A stretch of 40,538 bases of DNA from Heterobasidion occidentale (lineage: Eukaryota; Basidiomycota; Agaricomycetes; Russulales; Bondarzewiaceae), in the NCBI GenBank assembly GCA_039111635.1, contig JBCAQO010000111.1:1-40538 (forward strand), given 5' to 3'. How positions within the stretch are numbered: position 1 is the stretch's first letter; the number at the start of each line of letters is the position of its first letter. Shown here in pieces: positions 22,469 through 33,850 of the stretch. A program made the position numbers and the translations under genes. The notes under the pieces are model-generated. The model was not told the origin of the DNA. It made no database searches and saw nothing but the letters and a program-made list of their open reading frames with translations.

Positions 22469-23354
22469 TCCTGCCGCGAGCCTGTGCATCTCCGCCCCAT
22501 GCATTTCACTTGCGTCTTCACCCATCTCTCCGCCACATGCATTTCACTGGCGTCTTCCACATCTACACCGCTCCTTAGTTTTGTCTGTTGTCGTCTCTCT
22601 CGCAAAATCCTCTTATGATAAAATATACCTAATCAGGCAAGTCCTTTTACATGTCTCGGCAATCATGTAGCCATGGAACATGAATTCATATCTCTCTTTC
22701 TTTGTTCGCACAACAGTCATCATACCAATCGGTTAATCCACATCACTCTCATCAATGTTCGTAATTGTCCTCCCGATTCTGTTCGTACACCAAACGTGGC
22801 CCATCTACTCACCCTACCCGCCCATATGATCAATCTCAGCCTCCACACATCTGCCCATCACCTTTACCCCTTCCCACACTTCGTGCCTCAACCGAGTACC
22901 ACAACGGTGTGCACGTGTAAAGCCGCTCCCCTGTTTCCTGGACAGGCGAGACCGTCCGCTGTACAGTGTACCCGCACGTTCATACTCCTACTGCCTCAAC
23001 GCGCACACCCACATACAATATACGTTCAAACGCCCAGTCACATTCGATCCAATCTACGTCGACGGATCAATACATGATCCTAACGTCTTCTACCACATGC
23101 ATATACACTCACACGCAAATATACTTCTCATACATACTTGCTTATATACTCATTACTGCTTCTACTTACTTCTCCTGCTTTACCTACTTACGTCTCCCCA
23201 GTTCACGTTTCTACTTACGAATCAGCTTTTAGTATTCACCCTACTCAGGCTCCACCCTCGTTAGCATATTGGCTTTTCGTACCTCCACTGCTTCCCTGCG
23301 ATATATCCTCACATGCATACATACACACTTACTGCACATGGTTGGTTGCTGTTT
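22469..23354. other. Convergent 3' region between the G-alpha gene and RMT2
   Basis: This is C/A- and T-rich sequence with many CAC, CAT and TAC runs, fitting untranslated 3' ends of two convergent genes. The open frames on the plus strand (for example 22673-23077) are low-complexity, with no domain, and I do not call them genes. Confidence 0.5.
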
Positions 23355-25418
23355 TCATAACGCTAAACCGAAATCGAATTGTTGTTCGTCAACCCCTTTG
23401 TGTACATGTTTGTTTTCAGCTAGGAGACGGACGATGGCACCGGCATCCAGCGCTTTTGCCTTTGCCTTTGCTTCTGCCGTCGCCTCTGCACTGATGATCT
23501 CGTCCACATCAAATAGAACAGGGGCGCGGGCGATAACAGTACGCGGGATGGTAGGCGCAAGCATGCACAGGGGCACAAGCCTCGGTACATCTGGCGCAGG
23601 CTAATATGGTGAGCGGCAGCAACACGTGAGCGTAAGGAAGTGAGCGTCGAGAAATTCAAAGATCAGTAAGTGCGCATGGTCTCTGCCTGATAAACTGGGG
23701 GCGCAAAGGCGGATACGTACTCTAGATTCGCTGAAGCCGTTCCAGTAACGTCTTTTGTCGATCTCGACCTCTGTACCATAAAACGGTGCGTCCGGTATGG
23801 TACAGTTGCGCCGATCAAAGGTTCGTCACCTGAAAACGAGATAAAAATAGGTCAAAGTGACGCACCGGTCCAGCTCGTGCTCAGCCCGAGATCATTCAGG
23901 TGCATGGCCACGACGTCCGTGTAGACCTGTATACGCACGCCGCAAATCAAAACAGAGTTAGACGTGTTTCCCGTGAAAGGACGGTCGCACCCCGCACGCG
24001 CCTGTGCCACGAACTGGTCTCCGTGCTGACCGACACCGTGGAAAAAAGAGAAGCGCGCGTGAGGGCCCTTCATCAACGACGGCACGAGCTTGTAAAACTT
24101 GAGGTGGTCCCTAATACCTTCCTCGTATGTGTCGAAGTAGATTGGGTCGAACGTGCCGAGATGAGGGAGCTTTGCCGATACGGGTCCAGACGATACCTCG
24201 TTGGAGGCTACGACGTCACCGTTGACAGTTTGTTTGGAATCCGCAGGCGAGGCGATGAAGAGATCCTGCCACGTCGTCTGGACGATGCGTACGCCGGGGT
24301 TCTTGTGCCATCCGTCGCGCTGCATGCGGCGTACTGCGTTCGGGTGCGGTTCGACGATGTCGTGCACCGCGGGCTTATATTCTTGCAAGGCTACGTCGAT
24401 CTGCATAAGTTACAAGAGTAGGTAATGGGATCCGTTCGATATACAGATGAGCATGATGAGGACGTACTAGGCCAAGGCCGAATCCGATGTTCAGCACAGA
24501 GGCACCCTTGGGGAGACTTTCCATCAATTCATGTGCAGACGCCTCCACTATTGAATCATTGCAATATGTAATCATAATCAGCATTTCGGTAAGGTTGGGC
24601 CACCGACCAACTGAAACTCAAAAAGCCGAGAAAAAGCAACTGACTAATGGGCAGCTCCCAATCCATCATGACTCCCGAGCCCCGGTTAGAGACCATGACA
24701 TTCTCGATGAGACGACCAGAAAGTTTGTATGTCTCAGGATTGGCCATGCATTGTGTGACGGGGTTTTGTACGCCATTGGAGGCTGGCTGACGGTTAGGAA
24801 CGAGGTTGCGATTAAGGATGTGGTCGACGATCATTCCCTTGCCGGACCCGTCGACGTCGAGCTTCATATAGAAGCAGGGTTCGGAGAGGAAGGCGGAGTT
24901 GTTGCGGGGGCGATCAATAATATGAAAGCCCTCGGTGGGGTCATCCCGGTAGGGAAGGAGGTAGCGCTCGTAATCTGGGCGCGGGTACGGGACAAAGCGT
25001 CGGTGCGAGAAGGAAAGAGATGGACGGGAATGAGGAACCTGTAAGAACAGCATGCTCGAAAATGAGGCGGGCAATGTCATGGTGGGAGAAGTTGTACGCA
25101 TACTGTTGGTCATGATCTTTGAACGACCATGAAGCTCCCTTTGAGAGGAGCCACTGAACAGTCTCGAATGCGCCACACATGGCAGCATTGTGGAGGGGCG
25201 TCTCGCCAGTGAAGGGATCGCGTGTATCAAGGTTTTCACCTGGCATATATTCCAAATCAGGATGCTTAGGCTTGTGGGCAAAGCGAAGATCGAGAACCTT
25301 GAGCGAGGAGCTCCTCGAGATGCGCTATTGGACCTAATGTATGGAGGAAACTATCCCTCAAGGAGCGACCGCCATCGTCGAAGGTAGGAATGTTTTCGTG
25401 AAGGTTGATGGTGAGCAT
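23355..25418 (-). CDS. RMT2: Protein arginine N-methyltransferase 2 (Rmt2: ankyrin repeat plus methyltransferase)
   Basis: Rmt2 transfers a methyl group from S-adenosylmethionine to the delta nitrogen of arginine; in yeast the substrate is ribosomal protein uL11. Eight exons join in phase: 25298-25418, 25039-25239, 24645-24974, 24468-24547, 24002-24400, 23866-23926, 23721-23770 and 23355-23600, giving 495 residues. The N-terminus carries an ankyrin-like repeat (GETPLHNAAMCGAFETV, then WLLSKGASWSF). GVMMDWELP leads into the methyltransferase fold: motif I SVLNIGFGLGL, acidic loop HDIVEPHP, FDPIYFDTYEEGIRDH, FSFFHGVGQHG, VYTDVVAMHLNDLGL and KRRYWNGFSESR. The last exon (82 codons, with the Ala/Lys stretch AEAKAKAKALDAG) lacks family support beyond its first residues and is less certain. 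A 75-bp GC..AG intron at 23927-24001 is stop-free in frame. Confidence 0.9.
23927..24001 (-). other. Probable GC..AG intron in RMT2
   Basis: The donor is CACAG|GCGCGT and the acceptor TATACAG, 75 bp. It is a multiple of three and contains no stop, so both spliced and unspliced messages are translatable. The call rests on family spacing: homologues run almost directly from FFHG to VYTDV. The donor is weaker than in the other GC introns here. Confidence 0.55.
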
Positions 25419-27141
25419 GGCTGGGGTGCGTCGTGCGAGAAGCGGCAGCAAAGAAGATGGAGACGCGTCGGAGAGAGGACACGACGAGTGTGATGTATAT
25501 GGATGGCTGGATGAATGTCTGAAAATTGATCCAAAATTTCCTCTGATAATATATGAATATATGATCTCCACTCGCCACTCATCGCGCGCAGAATGTTTTG
25601 ACGCGTGAAGGATCGAAGTGGAAATGTCGGTGCCGCCTCGGCTATATCCAGCAATCGTGCTCCGCCCTGCTCCGTCCCTCCCGAAAAGATTGGACGCACT
25701 CATATTCCCACTCACACCATTCGTTCTGGCAGCAAGCTCACTGGTTCTACGCATCGTAAGAAGACAGGAAGGCACGCACACGTCTCTACAGGCTTCTACT
25801 GAATACGTTCGGCGCATGCCTGTGATTCCTCAAATGACCTTTGAGTATATGTATCGTTGGATGAAACAATCCACTTGCCTACCCTATCTCGGAAGCCTCA
25901 GGATACCATGACGCTAAGTCAGTGCGTTGTTTGATGCTCATCTGCTGATCGACATGGATGGTGAACAAGTCATGCGTCCATCAGTCCCTGACACCCCTCA
26001 CAGTCGTACTTGAAGGAGATCCTCCATGTAGGTGTCACTGAATGCTGTCCGGGCGTTGAACTAAAAACAAGAGCACATAGTAAAACGCAGAACAGCTGCA
26101 GAACAGCCAACTTCACAAAATCTTCATCCGAGTTACTCTCCCTGCTTCCGCCATTCGTAACTTGAGCCACTCTAGGCTTATGAACGCTTGCCCGGGTTCC
26201 GAGAGCGCTGCAACTACCTGCTTAAACGTTCGTTTGGAACACATATCTGTGAACTCTGTCGTACTGCCATTCATAGGCCCACCCTCCCGCAGAAGTGGAG
26301 CACTCAATGCTTAAATCCACCCGCAATCTAAAGCTCCTGGCCCAAGCGATTCTATGATTTATTGATGTCTTGAAGCTGGAAGCCTTCGGAATTCTCGTGA
26401 GCCTTTCCATAACCTGTTAGAACCTACTGTCCATTGTCCCGTATTGAGCCTCAACCGAAATTGACGGCCTCACCACGAATACAACGACCTGTCTTGCCAC
26501 CAAGACCTGAATTATGTGAATATCGGAGATGCTCTGGTTCTATTCACCCGCCCATGTCGCCATCAACCTTGCTCCAGCGTGAACAGCGCGCGCTACTTCA
26601 AGACGCTAACTAGAAGATGAGCAGAGAAAAAGCGATCATCAAAAATTTCCAATAGTCACGCCAAGACATGAATTGGTCTGCACAGATTCATGGAGCAGAC
26701 GTGTCATGACGCCGGCGGAGATGAAGTCTGCCATTTAGCAGTTGACCGCGTCGCAGCCCCCGTGAATGAAGAGTACAAATGCTAAAGGGTTAATACCCAA
26801 CCTTGTGCTGCTGCCTGCGCTGGAGCTTGAGCCTTCATACAGGATGCCCCTTACCCGTGACCAAGGGATGCTTCATCTGTCATATCAATAGCATGAGCAT
26901 CAGAACACTATCTTGCACTGTGTGTCCACTGCGGTAAATAGTATGAACGGTGGGAAATATATGTACAAGTGATAGTCCAGAAAAGTGGTGTAAATGTCCG
27001 AGCGTTGTGCTTGTCCGGGTACGTATCATAGCGTCGCAATTTTGTCTTCGACAGAAGGCCGATTGTCCATGGTATCTCGTTCCTCGCGCGTGCCGCCACG
27101 TTCCACAGCTTTCGATGGCCCTGCATCCAACTGTAGATAGG
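25419..27141. other. Stretch without a supported gene
   Basis: This is the upstream side of RMT2 and the downstream side of the membrane-protein gene. About 25490-25570 is A/T-rich with ATATATGAATATATGA, possibly part of the RMT2 promoter. Short frames (25618-25911 plus, 26113-26410 minus) show no domain. Confidence 0.4.
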
Positions 27142-29306
27142 TCAGCACTGGGAATGGACCAAGGAAGGTACGGCGCTCACGGAGTAGTGCTCGCCTTTGA
27201 CTGGCTGCGGACCAAAGCGGAGACGGCGATCAAGTCAGAGAGTATATGTGAAGGTCGGCGGAGAAGAGGTGAATGTACGCACCTTCCTGAACACCAAAAC
27301 GGACGGTCGCCGCGAAAGCGTGTCCAGCTGGTGGGTCCCGACATCGAAGCGTGGCTTCGAGTACTCTTGGAGCAGTTTGCGTGTGTTTAGACTGGGCGGA
27401 ACCATGTGCCATGTGGGGACAGATAGTTGGTACATTAGTGCGAATTAGACATGTCGCTGCGCCGTCGTCATTGGTGCCTCACCTCGTTTCGCCTCGCTTT
27501 GCCGCGGCTCGACGAGAAAAGTCTAGACGACGGTGAATTGACGAAGAAAACTTACGTGGTGAGCAAGGAGTTGGCATGGACTAGGTATGGGCAGGTAGAG
27601 CGGGGATGAACACGAGCGGTGGGGAAGAGGAATGGGGACATACGTTTGCTGACGACGAAATGCATTGCCAGGAACGCGTAATTGTTGGGTATGACCAACC
27701 ACTTAAGTGTGAGCAGAGCAGTGTGAGAGCATGTTAAACGAACACGTGAAAGGGGACTGACGCAAATCAAGGTTGAGATGGTCATCATCCTGATGTCACG
27801 ACAAACCGATCAGTAGGCATAGGGTGAAAAACATAGCGGCCGAAGCTCCGTGACATACGAAGTGAGCATCCCGGTGTTGATCGTATACAATATGATGGCG
27901 CTGACAATCCTGTCCATTCTGAACAATGCGAAGATTACGCATATCATTGTATCAGGCTAGAAGTTGTGCAAGCTCGAGGAAGGGCTTACTGGGTGCCAAA
28001 ACCGGTCTTATTGTTGCGTAGGTAGAAAGAGAGGCTTGCAGATAGAAAGAGGTCGAGTGCGGAGGAAAGTGCGAGGCCGAGCGAGATAGACCACTATGAT
28101 GAACAATGAATTCGTCGTGACATTGGCTGAATTGGAAGTACATACGGCAAATTGATCGAGTAAAGCGCCGAAGCTCTTCAATCGCATCCTAGGATAAGAT
28201 GATCTAGCAAGCAAGCGACTACTCAGGTGAACTGCTGACTTACATCTCGATTGTCGTGACTGTGCGGAACAAATAAGCCGTCAGCCTAGTACATCAATGC
28301 GAGTGAAAGAACCCTAACCTAAAGCCGCAGCTGGGAACTAGAACATTAGAATAAAACAGGAATAGATCGACAGAAGACGTACCCAGTCGGACCACTGTCA
28401 TGACAATCTAAAATCGATACACCCGTAAGATCAACCAAGGTATACCACATACGAACCATAGATCACACACCAAGATGGATGCTAACACACGGTTATTGCT
28501 CACTTGGACTCATCAGCTAATTGAAATGATAACAAAAGTGAGGGGGCTCACATCGGTAAACTCTGTGGGTAAAAAACCTGTTGAAGACTTCTCAGAAAAT
28601 CGACATGCATTCACGGCTTCTCCGCTTACGCTTGTACAATGAACCCAACCAGACCCTTCAACACGATGAGCAACAAATACAAGCAGAAGACTTCCCGCTA
28701 AACGTACCGTAAATGCGATGCCTAACTGCTGACTAGTGTGAATGCATGTTGAAGAGTTCTCAGAAACTGTCGAGGACGTACTGCGATAGAACTGAAAAGG
28801 TTCGTGCGGGATCATATCAGCCACCTCGTAGACTGAGACACGGACCCGGAGATCACTTACATAGGGATAAAATCTGTAACATCTTCGTTACCAAAGTTCA
28901 AAATGAGATACCTCCACGTCGCCGTGCAAGTCAGCGCAACGTGAGTCGCATCAAGAGCCCTGTCCGTCGTCGCATATATGAATATAGATGCAAAATTGTC
29001 GCTACCAAAAATTGTCGCACCATACGGCTCCGACCTAGGATTCATTGAGATCAAGTAAATGGTTAGGGAAAACGAGCGCAGAACATACGATGAGCTGGAT
29101 TCGCCACAGATCCTGGCGGTAGATATGAAAATAAATGATAGTTTGAAGAAAGACAAGTGCGGACAAACTGTCAACCGAAGCGCGTCAAGTCAGCCTATCG
29201 AAGACGAACTTCAACCGCGGATGAGAGAAACCTAAACGCACGCTACACACAAAAGGCATCCAACGAGAATTGCGCCCAGTGTAGAGACTACATTGGTGTC
29301 GCCCAT
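27142..29306 (-). CDS. DUF6534-type multi-spanning membrane protein
   Basis: This is an integral membrane protein of a family greatly expanded in mushroom-forming fungi. The function is unknown; a receptor-like seven-helix topology is usually suggested. The start at 29306 gives GDTNVVSTLGAILVGCL, the typical first helix. Identified pieces in order: exons 29251-29306, 29089-29167 (LQTIIYFHIYRQDLWRIQL), a 14-nt exon 29021-29034, 28861-28959 (ALDATHVALTCTATWRYL), then QQLGIAF, FFTHRVYR, SNNRVLASILVCDLW, LTAYLFRTVTTIE, FAWSISLGLALSSALDLF, YTINTGMLTS, WLVIPNNYAFLAMHFVVSK and NSLLTTLNTRKLLQ. The last exon ends KGEHYSVSAVPSLVHSQC with stop at 27142. At least a dozen small exons are needed. The exon limits between about 28240 and 28860 are the least certain. 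Two AAG acceptors are used. No frame break was found. Confidence 0.82.
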
Positions 29307-29945
29307 GTAGCTGAGCTAGGTGACCGCAGCGACGAGGGGCATAAGACGTGGGTGGGGTTTACATTAGATATATAGGCGTGTGGTAACCGAGTGCCAATGG
29401 GAGGCACGGCGGTCTGACGGCAACGGATGGCAAAAGGAGTTCTAGCGCAACGCCGAAGCGGGGTAGCCTGGATTCGAAGAGAGGCCCTGGCAATCGATGA
29501 AATTCGAAGACCTGCGAAGCGGTGCCCCAGAAAAAAAACGAGCTCTGCAGTGAGCTGGCGTCATGCGCGCTGCGCAACAATTTTGGGTGCTCGAAGGTGC
29601 TTGAGCGCTCAAGGATATATTCATGACAGTGAAAATCCAGCCAGGATGTAAGCTTATCACGTGGTAACAGAGTACAGAGAGTAGCAACACCCCCACAACA
29701 TGCATAGCTTGGTCGGGAAGGTTAACGTCCCCCATCGCAGTCTAAGACACACCGATGGAGGCCAAAGACGCGTTTGTTATAGGTCGCGTCGAACGTGGCA
29801 TGCGGAGTGGACAACGGATACGTTACGAATGTGTAATGGTACCGCCTCAACATGAGGGCATGCCTGGAATCCTAGCCTTATGAGTCGGATTTGGCACGTC
29901 CTTCTCGATTTGGCCTATCTCTTCATAGGTACTAAGCAGCGGATG
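29307..29945. other. Upstream region of the DUF6534 gene, no gene seen
   Basis: The 639 bp left of the relic show only short frames (for example 29427-29651 plus) without domains. The promoter of the minus-strand DUF6534 gene should lie at its left end. I see no distinct element. Confidence 0.4.
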
Positions 29946-30961
29946 TCAGTTCTTGCTTTCCTGTCGTATGGCACCCAGTATCTTGGAAGGGTCTGCCAAC
30001 GACATGGGTGGGCTCTGTTGGAATCGTTTGGGAGGTGCATTCGCGACAGCATTCAGGGAACCTAGATGATCAGGATGTGGAGTAGCGCATAACGTGAAGA
30101 ACTTCTTGAAGGAGGATATCTTTGTCATAGACCTCGATCATCCAGTGTTCGAGTCTGGATGCGAGGTTAAGTGAGAATAGTCGGCCGGCATGCTGATAGC
30201 GATGGAGTGATTTCAATCCTAAAGTCGCTCATTGGATGCTTTTGCTCAATCGCGTGGAAAGTGTTTTTGAAGGGGCGTTGAGTGAGCGCAATCGAGCGTA
30301 ATGTGGACTTTGCAGTTGATTTGAATCACTTCGTCAAGGTTGTAACTTGACGTTCTTGTACAAAAGGTGTGCTAAGATCGATTGAATTACTAGGCGTAAA
30401 GCTTCATAGAATGTCGACAGTGCCTCGTCCAAATTCCAGGCTGGCCGGTATGGTAGAATCGCAAGACAGGCGTTGCAGAGAGACTGCCATCGTTTCCCGT
30501 CGATCAGCATCCAACAAGACACATACATAGATAGTCTAACAATAGAGAGAGATCGACAAGTCAAGGCGTGAGATGGGTGCTGCTTAACAGAATTCAGCGA
30601 AGGTCCCCAGAGCGAGTTCTGTCATCGCTGCTGATGTGTCGCCGCTTTCAAAGGATGTCTCAGCGCCTGATCTGGACGCAACAAAAAAATTAGCTTTTCC
30701 TGCAAGAACGCGATATGGAATATATATCATTATCCTTCTGAAGGAGCCTTGAAGCCCTGCGCCTTTTCGCCACGGTTCGACTACACCCCCGAGCCGTCCT
30801 ATAGCTTCATCTAAGTCCAAAGTTTGTCTAGTGGAATTGAATCTGATCAGTAAATCCAGTGCTAGGCTGTAAAAGGTACACAACCGATGATGACACTTCA
30901 TGGGACATGGCTCGAGAGATTCGTGGAGAAGATAGATAGCAGTGTGTAGCGACGATGGCAA
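29946..30961 (-). pseudogene. Decayed TPR/CHAT-type gene
   Basis: Several minus-strand fragments in different frames resemble the degenerate tetratricopeptide arrays of fungal CHAT-domain proteins, whose repeat carries HPDR, SLNNLA, RFE and LDEAI signatures. From the 5' side: DLLIRFNSTRQTLDLDEAIG (30961-30584 frame), RPAWNLDEALSTFYEALRL (30564-30334), FSLNLASRLEHWMIE (about 30200), and TPHPDHLGSLNAVANAPPKRF (30128-29946). Stops and frame changes separate them and no CHAT caspase-like part is visible. The frame at 30980-31243 may be its upstream part but shows no repeat. These families are copied often in mushrooms, so a dead copy is unsurprising. Confidence 0.55.
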
Positions 30962-31609
30962 GCGTAGATCCTAACAATTTCAACAAAATTCGGTTGACAT
31001 GCTCCGATATCTTGTCTGCCCTGCTGATTTGAAGCCCTGTACTGACCAGGTCCATGTGTCTATCTTCTGGATAGTATCTTGTGACATCGGTGTTCTGTTG
31101 AGATCATCATCGATATTTGGCATATTGGTACGCCGTTTTCTGATAAGAATATGACGGTACTTGAGCGCCAAACGTCCTCTTCGATGATTTTGAGGTTGTA
31201 AGATATCTAGATTGATCAAATAGTGATCTGTGTGTATCCCCACCTTCCATGATAGCTGACATCAGAAAGAAAAGTTGGGTATCGGGCCAAAAACAATGGA
31301 ATGTCCAAACAGGTGCAACGAACGCGAAAACCACCACAACTCACCTTTCATAGGGGCACCGGGCTTGATAATGACCGCATAAGTTGCTTTTTTTCCGAAG
31401 ATACGTATGAGCGGACTGCTCTGAAAGGCTAGTGGCACAATGTTAGCTGGGATGGACCATGAACACAATTCTGCACTACTTAATAGAGATAGAATGCATA
31501 GACGAGTAAGTCACGTGCGCAGAGTCGTCCTTCGGCGGTCTCACCCCCTCTTTATCTCACATCCTGACAAGTTCCTTTCATTTGCCATATTATTCCACCA
31601 GACAGAGCC

Positions 31610-32280
31610 ATGTACCCTTCTCTGATACGTCTCTGCCTCCCTCTTCTGCTCCTTCCGCTTGCTAGAGCATGTGAGTTCACCCTTGTTGTTCATGGCGCAG
31701 TGGAGGTAAATGACCAATGTAGGGTTCGAGGTGACTGCACCAGCGAAAGGCGACAAATGGGTCAACGGGCAGACCTACCCTGTTTCTTGGGAGAAGGGGC
31801 TCTTCGACGGCGTTGACACCTTCGATATCGAGCTCTCTCGGATGAGCAAGAGTGGGCTCATATTGGTTGCCAAAGACGGTGGGCATTCAAACTTTCGATG
31901 CCTTTTATCTTGTGACTAAGTACTGACTGTGGGCAGTCCAATCAACCATCGGGACCGTCAACCTCGCCATCCAATCTGTTCCCGAGGCCGATGATTATTT
32001 CCTTTTCTTCCTAAACTCCACGCACGGCGTGATGTACGGCAATTCATTACCCTTCTCCATTACCTCTTCCTCTTCCGGCGCATCCAGTCCGAACATCGAT
32101 GCTACGAAACCGACGGTGACCATCAGTGGTGGCCCGAATCCTACAGCGGTCTGGGCTACAACATTCCCCCCAAGCGCGAATGGCGTGCGGGCGCTGAAGC
32201 TTGAGGGGGTCACGACAGGATTGGTAGCAACCGTCGCGGTCGGACTCGGACTCATAGGCGGAGCGTGGGTTGTGCTATGA
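31610..32280 (+). CDS. Kre9/Knh1-like N-terminal domain protein, GPI-anchored
   Basis: This is a secreted surface protein of the family with a Kre9/Knh1-like N-terminal domain, linked to beta-1,6-glucan and wall assembly. Three exons join in phase: 31610-31670, 31723-31878 and 31937-32280, giving 186 residues; introns are 52 and 58 bp. Residues 1-20 form a signal peptide (RLCLPLLLLPLARA). The domain starts FEVTAPAKGDKWVNGQTYPV then SWEKGLFDGVDTFDIELSR, continues GTVNLAIQSVPEADDYFLFF, and ends at GVMYGNSLPFSI. A Ser/Thr/Pro-rich stalk follows. The C-terminal hydrophobic tail (TVAVGLGLIGGAWVVL) fits a GPI-anchor signal. The family contains many paralogues in basidiomycetes, so no symbol is assigned. 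The plus-strand frame running on past the stop is taken as 3' untranslated sequence. Confidence 0.88.
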
Positions 32281-32992
32281 GCCCGGAGCGTCGAGTACCA
32301 TTCTATCTATCAGATCTACCCTTTCTCACGTCTGTTCACGTCTGCTTCCGCACTATCATCTATGCCCGGCCGTATACACCCGTACACTTACTCATCTCAC
32401 ATCTCGCTTGTCCGCTCTTTTTCCCCATCCTATCGTTCTGTCTCGCGCTGGGAGCTTTTGGGCTGGTGTGGGTTAGTTCTTGGACCTTTCTGACATTGCA
32501 TCACGTCTTGTTGAGCAGGTGGATACTATTGGACGCTTATCTTATTTCCAGACCCCGACACATTCTTGCGTCGCCATCTAAATCACCAGTAATGCTTATA
32601 TCCCTGGGCTGGAATTGCCTCCTGTTGTGCGCCTTGTACACTGTGTGCAAGTGCCATTTCGTCGTTGAACATCCCGAACTCCGTCGTTCGGTTTGAGCGC
32701 TCAAGCGCCACTGTTGGTTGCCTCTCAACAACCTGTCAAGGTCACTCAACCGGACCATCCTTTCATAGACTCCTTGTTGCCCTCTCCCTGTACGGTGAAA
32801 AATTATGCGCCCGACAAATGAGGTTTATGAGGACCTGCAGAATAATCCTGTCCCGTCTGGAGCGGTCATGTGCTGAGAGTTACTTACCAGCCTGGGAATG
32901 GTAGATGTCTCGACGCGTGCTCAACACTTTTCATCGCGTATTTGATCTACGAACCGTCGACTTAAAGCAAAACCACCTCGCAGAGTCTTGAA
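32281..32992. other. Region between the Kre9-like gene and the next gene
   Basis: This 712-bp stretch is T/C-rich at its left end (3' untranslated). The long open frame 32265-32696 overlaps the Kre9-like stop and encodes mostly Leu/Ser-rich hydrophobic sequence, typical of a translated pyrimidine-rich tail, so it is not called. Confidence 0.45.
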
Positions 32993-33850
32993 ATGCCCCA
33001 AGTGAGAGCTACCACCAGATCTAAGAAACAGAAACAGGATGCGAACTTGGACGCGCGCTCAGACGACTTGGCCGCGTCGCAGGTATCGATCGGGAGCGAC
33101 GACACTCGGTATGGGCATTCTTGACCCTCTGATGCTCTTTCCTTCGGTGGTTCGATGCTTTTTGACAAGCGCTCACCGCACAGAATGGCGAATGTTTTGG
33201 CAGAGCAGATGCGAAGTACGCTTTCGCGCTTCATGTATCCGTGACGCAAGGGCTCAGAATCACGCCAACTTGTCATTTCCCGCAGAATCGGCTGATAAAA
33301 AGCAAAAATTGCGCGAAGCAAAATTCCTCCAAGCCATGAAGAGAGAGTTGGCAAAGGCTGTACGAAAATTTGTTCCTCCTCGTCCGCATATATGCGCGTG
33401 CTGATCTCTTGGTCTTGTCTGTATGCACCTTAGATAACACTTCGAGGCAAAGAGATGGGCGCCATCAGGGATGAAGTGTATGCGCTCTCTGGCAACACAT
33501 TATGCTCGATTTAATCATATCAGATGATTTGGCATCTGATCCAGGACTGAACAATCTGAAAAATACGCTATGGCATATGCTGAAAATGAAGACTACATCC
33601 GTGGGATCCTGAGCGAGATCATGAAAGAGCGGGAGAAGATCACGGTATGCTGTCCAGCTGCATTTGGAACGCCGTATCTTAGCGTCGGAGCGCTGGCGGA
33701 CAGGAACTCGTGAAGCAGCGGGAGGCACTGCACAGCGACGAGAGCGCGCAAAGGGAACAAGATTCGGTTGCAGGGCTAGCATCTGTGAAGAGGGGCTGCG
33801 AAGGTGCGCAGTTGTCCCCAACGCCTGACGTTGCTCCGTGCATGCGTTGA
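32993..33850 (+). CDS. Hypothetical charged coiled-coil protein, multi-exon
   Basis: I do not recognise this protein. Exons that join in phase are 32993-33108 (MPQVRATTRSKKQKQDAN), 33184-33215 (MANVLAEQMR) and 33286-33371 (SADKKQKLREAKFLQAMKRE, LAKAVRKF), with introns of 75 and 70 bp. The last exon 33683-33850 (QELVKQREALHSDESAQRE) ends at TGA 33848-33850 and takes its frame from a preceding segment that reads EKYAMAYAENEDYIRG then ILSEIMKEREKIT (about 33553-33642). How 33371 connects to that segment is unresolved: a piece at about 33434-33475 (LRGKEMGAIRDE) may be an exon, but its phase does not fit any junction I found. The product is Lys/Glu/Gln-rich and helical, plausibly a nuclear or scaffold protein. 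No signal peptide is present. Confidence 0.5.

Noticed and set aside
25240..25297. Apparent frameshift in RMT2 near the N-terminus (LLAQGS versus GENLDTRD)
   Set aside because: A 58-bp intron with CAG acceptor joins LLAQ to GENLDTRDPF cleanly.
32265..32696. 143-codon plus-strand open frame with hydrophobic stretches
   Set aside because: It overlaps the Kre9-like stop codon, and its composition fits a pyrimidine-rich 3' untranslated region.
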